Shown: one piece after another, positions 59,801 to 64,000 of the stretch
How the letters are laid out: each line of letters opens with the position of its first letter
Position numbering within the stretch: position 1 is the first letter of the stretch
NCBI GenBank assembly: GCA_028023455.1
Contig: JAQFVV010012398.1
Span: forward strand, 5,420,682 to 5,484,681
Direction of reading: 5' to 3'
DNA from: Epiperipatus broadwayi
Taxonomy: Eukaryota > Onychophora > Udeonychophora > Euonychophora > Peripatidae
DNA: 64,000 bases
The notes under the pieces: model-generated
The model's input: only the letters and a program-made list of their open reading frames with translations
Told to the model about the DNA's origin: nothing
Databases searched by the model: none
Made by a program: the position numbers and the translations under genes

Positions 59801-60850
59801 CTAATGCTGGGTAGTGCAAAGATATATCCTTTTAGTATTAATTAGAAATTAAGTTTATAGTTGGCCAGAGTATTGATGATGATCAGCACATTTTATTATC
59901 CCAGCATTATTTTTTATAATTGTAATATTCTTATGGATTAGCACTTAAGTTTGTTCATTCAAATTATTGTTTATATAATCTGCCCCAAACTTGGCAATGA
60001 CTAAAAAATTATCCTGATTTATAGTGGATCATTTACAAATCCAATCACAAGGTTGACTGTTGATTTTATTTTTTTGATCATTCATGATGATGAATGATTA
60101 TTCTTCTCTGTATTGCTGGTGAACTTATAGTTAGTCTTTTTCCTTGCTGATCTTCCTTGCTCATATTCATTATATTCACTGTATATTTAAATTTTATTCA
60201 TTAACTGGGGTTGATGATGATGATTTCCCATTACCCCAGGTTTTCCACTGAGTTCATATCATTACAATATATATATAAGAGAGAAGTGGCATAAAATACA
60301 TATAATATTTTGCAATAAAAAGCACAGGAAAAGTTTATTAACTGATGTGTTGTTGTTGTTTTGCTCTTTTTGCTGCAAAGTTCTTAATTACATCAGTATA
60401 ATTCATTACATTTGCAATTTAAATTTTTGTTGAAAGAATATATAATGAAATGAAGTAATTAATTTGTTCATTGTTGCTTAACCAGTAATGTCACCATAAT
60501 TTGAAGGGCCATTGATAACTTTAGATAAGCTTGAGAAATATTTTTTTGACTATGTATTTTAATACACCAAGGCTGGAAAAACTTTCTGGAATTATCAAAT
60601 AAAACAATTTGATTTTTTCAATCTGCATCATTTAAATCTTCATATAAATTTTGACAAGATTTTAAAAAAAAATTCTTTGTTAAAATTTAAGATTCCATTC
60701 ATCTGTAAAAACTTAAAATTAACTTTAAGCAATTAAATTGCAGAGCAGAATTCATTTAAATTCAGTTTCTGCCAACCATATATATAATAAATTGAATAAT
60801 GTGTCTGAGAATATTTGTAACCAATGAAATCTTTTATATTTATTATATAT
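56897..60850. other. unassigned AT-rich DNA
   Basis: A less AT-rich patch at about 57060-57540 has short minus-strand open frames (63 codons at 57341-57532) that I do not recognise. A perfect 24-bp palindrome (TTCATTTTCTAATTAGAAAA..) is near 57569. A tRNA-like fragment (AGTTTGATTCTA on the minus strand) is near 58065. Confidence 0.45.
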
Positions 60851-60852
60851 AT

Positions 60853-61841
60853 GGGGTGACTCCAAAATAACTGGAATGTTATAATAAAAAATTGTTTATT
60901 TATATTTAAATCTTATAAATTTAATCTCCTTCAAAATACTGTCCATTTACTACAATATACCCGTCTAAATGTGTTTTGACTTTTGAAATTAGTTCTTGAA
61001 ACATTTACAAAATAAAGCCTTTTAGTCAAGCATGGCTGGCCGAGTGGTCAGCTGCCTTACTAAGCAGTTGTCCTGGGTTCACTTCCCGGCCGATGCTTCG
61101 ACACATGGTAAAAAAATAAAGCCTTTTAACGCGCAAGTTATTATTTTTTTTATTATCAGTACTTCTAAGTAGGCAATAACAATAATAATTAGTAATATAG
61201 TAAGTCAAAAAATTTTGAGGCATTTTTTCATTCAGGGGAATAAAAAGAAGTCACATGGCTAGAGATCAAATGAATATGACTGATAGATAAGCTGGATCAT
61301 GTTAAATTTCATTTAAAATTGTTTCACACTCAAATCTGTTTGCAGAAGAATTATCGCGCGGTGAAGCTTGCATTCCTCACTGCTAAAAAACGAGCGCTTT
61401 ACATTTTACTGCATCATGCAAACATTTTAGAACTTTTAGATAAAATGTTTGCCCATTAGGAAATAATCTTTATATAAAAATTCCGTTTGCATTATCTTAA
61501 CATTGGACTTCACTCACCATACTTGTTTGGGACATAGTGGATTTCAAAATTTCATTAAATCATTTGGTAAATGTGTATTTTCCTGAACAGCTTTCTTGTA
61601 ATCTGTTTTCCCTGCTGTTTTGTCTAAAAGGAAACAGAATTGCACATTATTCCAACTTTTCAATCATTACAAAAATTGTCATATACATGAAATACACTTT
61701 ACTGAAAAATATGCTATGTGGTACTGCAATTTCACATGGTAACATAATTTTGTAAATTAATGCAAAAAGATCCCTGCAAGAGATATGTAACAGCAGAAGC
61801 ATGAACAAGCAAGAACATTTCCACTTATTTTTGAGTCCTCC
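60853..61841 (-). mobile_element. decayed mariner-like transposon, split by a SINE
   Basis: Left end GGGGTGACTCCAAAATAACT and right end (reverse complement) GGAGGACTCAAAAATAAGTG are imperfect inverted repeats. Minus-strand translation near the left end gives KVKTHLDGYIVVNGQYFEGD and stop, a typical mariner/IS630 transposase C-terminus. Further in, fragments with stops resemble the QDNAPAH..YSPDLAPCDFFLFP block (seen as SSANRFE and LLFIPLNEKMP). It is inactive. Confidence 0.65.
61009..61128 (+). mobile_element. short tRNA-derived SINE (family A), second copy, in the mariner relic
   Basis: Body about 61025-61112, plus strand: TGGCCGAGTGGTCAGC (box A), GGTTCACTTCC (box B), CCGGCCGATGCTTCGACAC and an A-rich tail. 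The 16-bp duplication AAAATAAAGCCTTTTA lies at 61009-61024 and 61113-61128. It shares head and unique extension with the copy at 50807-50919. Confidence 0.88.
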
Positions 61842-61979
61842 TTTGTATGTTATAAGAATATGTAGATAATTAACTATTGCAGTATTATTTTTTAAAAATT
61901 GTTTAGCAGAACTCTCAACACATCATCATCAATGCTTGACTAAAGTTTATTACAGTGAATCTTTATATATATATATATT

Positions 61980-63165
61980 AAATACAAGTATGTTTTATAT
62001 ATCTAGGGTCTAGATATAATATAGGGGATTTAAACACAGACTTTCAAGCTCCCTCCAGCCATCCATATATATGACCACATGCATGTGAAAAAGATAAATG
62101 ATCTCCAGTATATGTATTTTGTGCTGAAGTAGCATTCATCAGTTGGTCCAGATTACCTCCTACTCATATATTTAATCAGTGCTTTGTTTATATTAAGATA
62201 ACAAATCTTCACACTTTAATGGACAGGCTTCAATCTACTCCAACTCTTCAGCCATCCATACCATTAAAAATCTGATGATGGAACACCCAAATCTCTTATT
62301 AATGCCAATATTATTGTCATACCCATTTTGACTTTAAGTCACTCCCCTCATGTACAGGACCTTGTTTATTTAAATACACAGAAGAGGGATGGGCAGGATA
62401 CAGGCTGAATTTGTAATATTTTAAATACATTTTATATACCTGGAATCTAGATGGAATATAGGAGATTTGAATACAGACTTTCAAGCTTCCTTCAGCCATC
62501 CACTCTATCTCATACATCTGATACAATGACCACATGCATGTGAAACAGATAATTGATCTCCAATATATGTATTTTGTGCTGAATCAGCACTCGATCATCA
62601 TCTTCCACACATGTAAGTGCCCAGTTTATATTAAGATAGCAAATCTTCACACATTAATGGACAGGCTTCAATCTATTATACCCTCCAACTCTTTATCCAT
62701 CTATACCATTGAAAACCTGATGATGGAATGCCCATATCCCTTGTTAATGGTAGTATTATTGTCATATCCATGTTGACTTTAAGTCACTGTGATCCTTCAT
62801 GTGAATCAGTTGTATAAGGTAAAGTGGATGGCTGAAGAGAGCTTGAAAGTCTGTTTTCAAATCCCCTATATTACATTTAGACTCCAGGTATATAAAATAT
62901 ACTTTTATTTAAAATATTACAAATTCAGCCTGTATCCTGCTCATCTTTCTTCTGTGTATTTAAATAGACAAGATCCTGCACATGAAAAGTTAGAGTGACT
63001 TAAAGTCAACATGGGTATGACAATAATATTGGTATTAACAAGGGATTTGGGCATTCAATCATCAGATTTTCAATGGTATGGATGGCTGAAGAGTTGGAGT
63101 ATGGAGTAGATTGAAGCCTGTCTATGGAAGTGTGAAGATTTTCTATCTTAATATATATAGGAAAT
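61980..63165. repeat. direct and inverted repeat cluster
   Basis: Direct copies about 439 bp apart: AGACTTTCAAGCTCCC at 62037 and AGACTTTCAAGCTTCC at 62476, with matching sequence on both sides (61983-62420 and 62421-62790). A third copy, about 62817-63165, is the reverse complement of about 62193-62505 (for example GGATGGCTGAAGAG near 62827 and 63079). ORFs here are shadows of the repeat. No terminal features identify a known transposon class. Confidence 0.85.
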
Positions 63166-64000
63166 TAAAATACCAGTTCTTGTTGAATAGAATACTATGT
63201 TACAATAATGACATGATTTGTATTAATTATCTATCAAGACTTATTTTCTATTATTTCTCTCTAGACAAATGACTTTTTTGCATCAATAGGTTCAAACGAA
63301 TGAACTGGCCACTTTTTCATGTGGAAAAACTATATGCATATATATATATATATATGCATCATTTTTAACACAATATAATATTACTGATCTACACACAATT
63401 CCTGGAAAGTCATGTGGCATCTTTTTTGTCCGCATAGATTCATTTGATGATTATACCATAATTAAAATTTACATAAGTTCTATATTATTACTGTTTATTT
63501 TTTATCATTAGTATAACTTAAAACTATTATACATATTGAGAATCTAATGCTATGGTGCATCAGATTTACCATTTCTATGACCTAAATTTGAATCCAAGTT
63601 CAGTATATATGAAAAAAAAAAAAGATTCCAGTTAGGCATAATCCAGATAAATATTCAACATTGATTGGAAAATGGATATCTAACACAGAAGTTAAAAGAT
63701 AAAAGAAGAATAAAAGGAGACCTAAAGGTTTCAAGAATCAGTTATTAAGAAAGTCTAGTGAGTATTGTTTTCTTCTTCATTGTTTCTCTATTAGAGATTG
63801 TTGAAGAAGACATAGCCTTGCAGTGGACTTATTTGACTCTTTCACATAAGTTTTTTAACAGCTTAATCAATCATTGTTTTTATATATATATAAAAAAGAA
63901 AACTAATATAGCTGGGATATTTTATTTTAAATAATTTATAGAATCTTATTTTAATTGATTATAACTGACTGCTTTCTTAAAAAGGTCTATTGAAAAGGTA
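63166..64000. other. AT-rich DNA with one possible SINE fragment
   Basis: A (TA)n run lies near 63338-63355. At 63541-63625, a box B-like AATTTGAATCC followed by TATATATG and a run of 12 A resembles a SINE 3' end. Nothing else is supported. Confidence 0.4.

Noticed and set aside
61025-61112. Functional tRNA gene (also 50807-50919)
   Set aside because: Boxes A and B are present, but the sequence extends into a shared non-tRNA segment with an A-rich tail and target duplications, so both are SINEs.
1-64000. CRISPR arrays, bacterial operons or prophage-like modules
   Set aside because: No regularly spaced identical repeats or prokaryotic gene organisation; introns and eukaryotic transposons dominate.

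Overview
The window is AT-rich eukaryotic nuclear DNA from an animal. It has spliced host exons with GT..AG boundaries, no operons, and many transposable elements from several classes (Ty3/gypsy LTR, two LINE types, hAT, pogo/mariner-type DNA transposons, tRNA-derived SINEs, foldback elements). The Tyr/Gly-rich exon resembles arthropod cuticle-type proteins, so an arthropod is my best guess; the sequence does not fix the species or class.

Layout. 1-6755: a Ty3/gypsy element missing its 5' end at the window edge, with gag-PR-RT-RNase H-IN order and several frame breaks. 6756-12814: mostly unassigned AT-rich DNA, with a pogo-like element with perfect terminal repeats at 10338-11255. 12815-32817 (+): the last six coding exons of a gene for a single-subunit, T7-like mitochondrial RNA polymerase (POLRMT). 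The exons are short and were found by splice sites, continuous reading frame and protein resemblance, not by long ORFs. Its first large intron (13059-25986) holds an old gypsy integrase relic and a LINE (17.5-23.8 kb) that is itself split by a 4.46 kb hAT transposon with an 8-bp target duplication; that hAT contains further palindromic DNA. 33192-33499: a small hAT with 8-bp target duplication. 33771-37510: about four diverged direct repeats of 0.90-0.98 kb. 38.6-39.2 kb: two tRNA-headed SINE copies. 40531-43739 (-): an apparently full-length but frameshifted RTE-type LINE with 10-bp target duplication. 44486-45636 (-): a 5'-truncated copy of the same LINE, split by a 470-bp hAT derivative that still encodes the start of its transposase. 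46794-47180 (-): the terminal exon of a Tyr/Gly-rich, probably secreted protein. 49.9-63.2 kb: a foldback element, a short SINE with 16-bp target duplications, a repeated tRNA-headed sequence, a 1.87 kb TA-flanked element with nested palindromes, a decayed mariner split by a second copy of the short SINE, and a direct-plus-inverted repeat cluster.

Only two host genes are supported: the POLRMT-like gene and the Tyr/Gly-rich gene, both partial here. The most notable point is that the POLRMT-like gene keeps an open, correctly spliced frame and the family's C-terminal Tyr-Phe-Phe-Ser end, yet has changed several normally near-invariant residues, including His to Gln next to the catalytic Asp. No rRNA, functional tRNA gene, CRISPR array or bacterial-type regulatory feature was seen.
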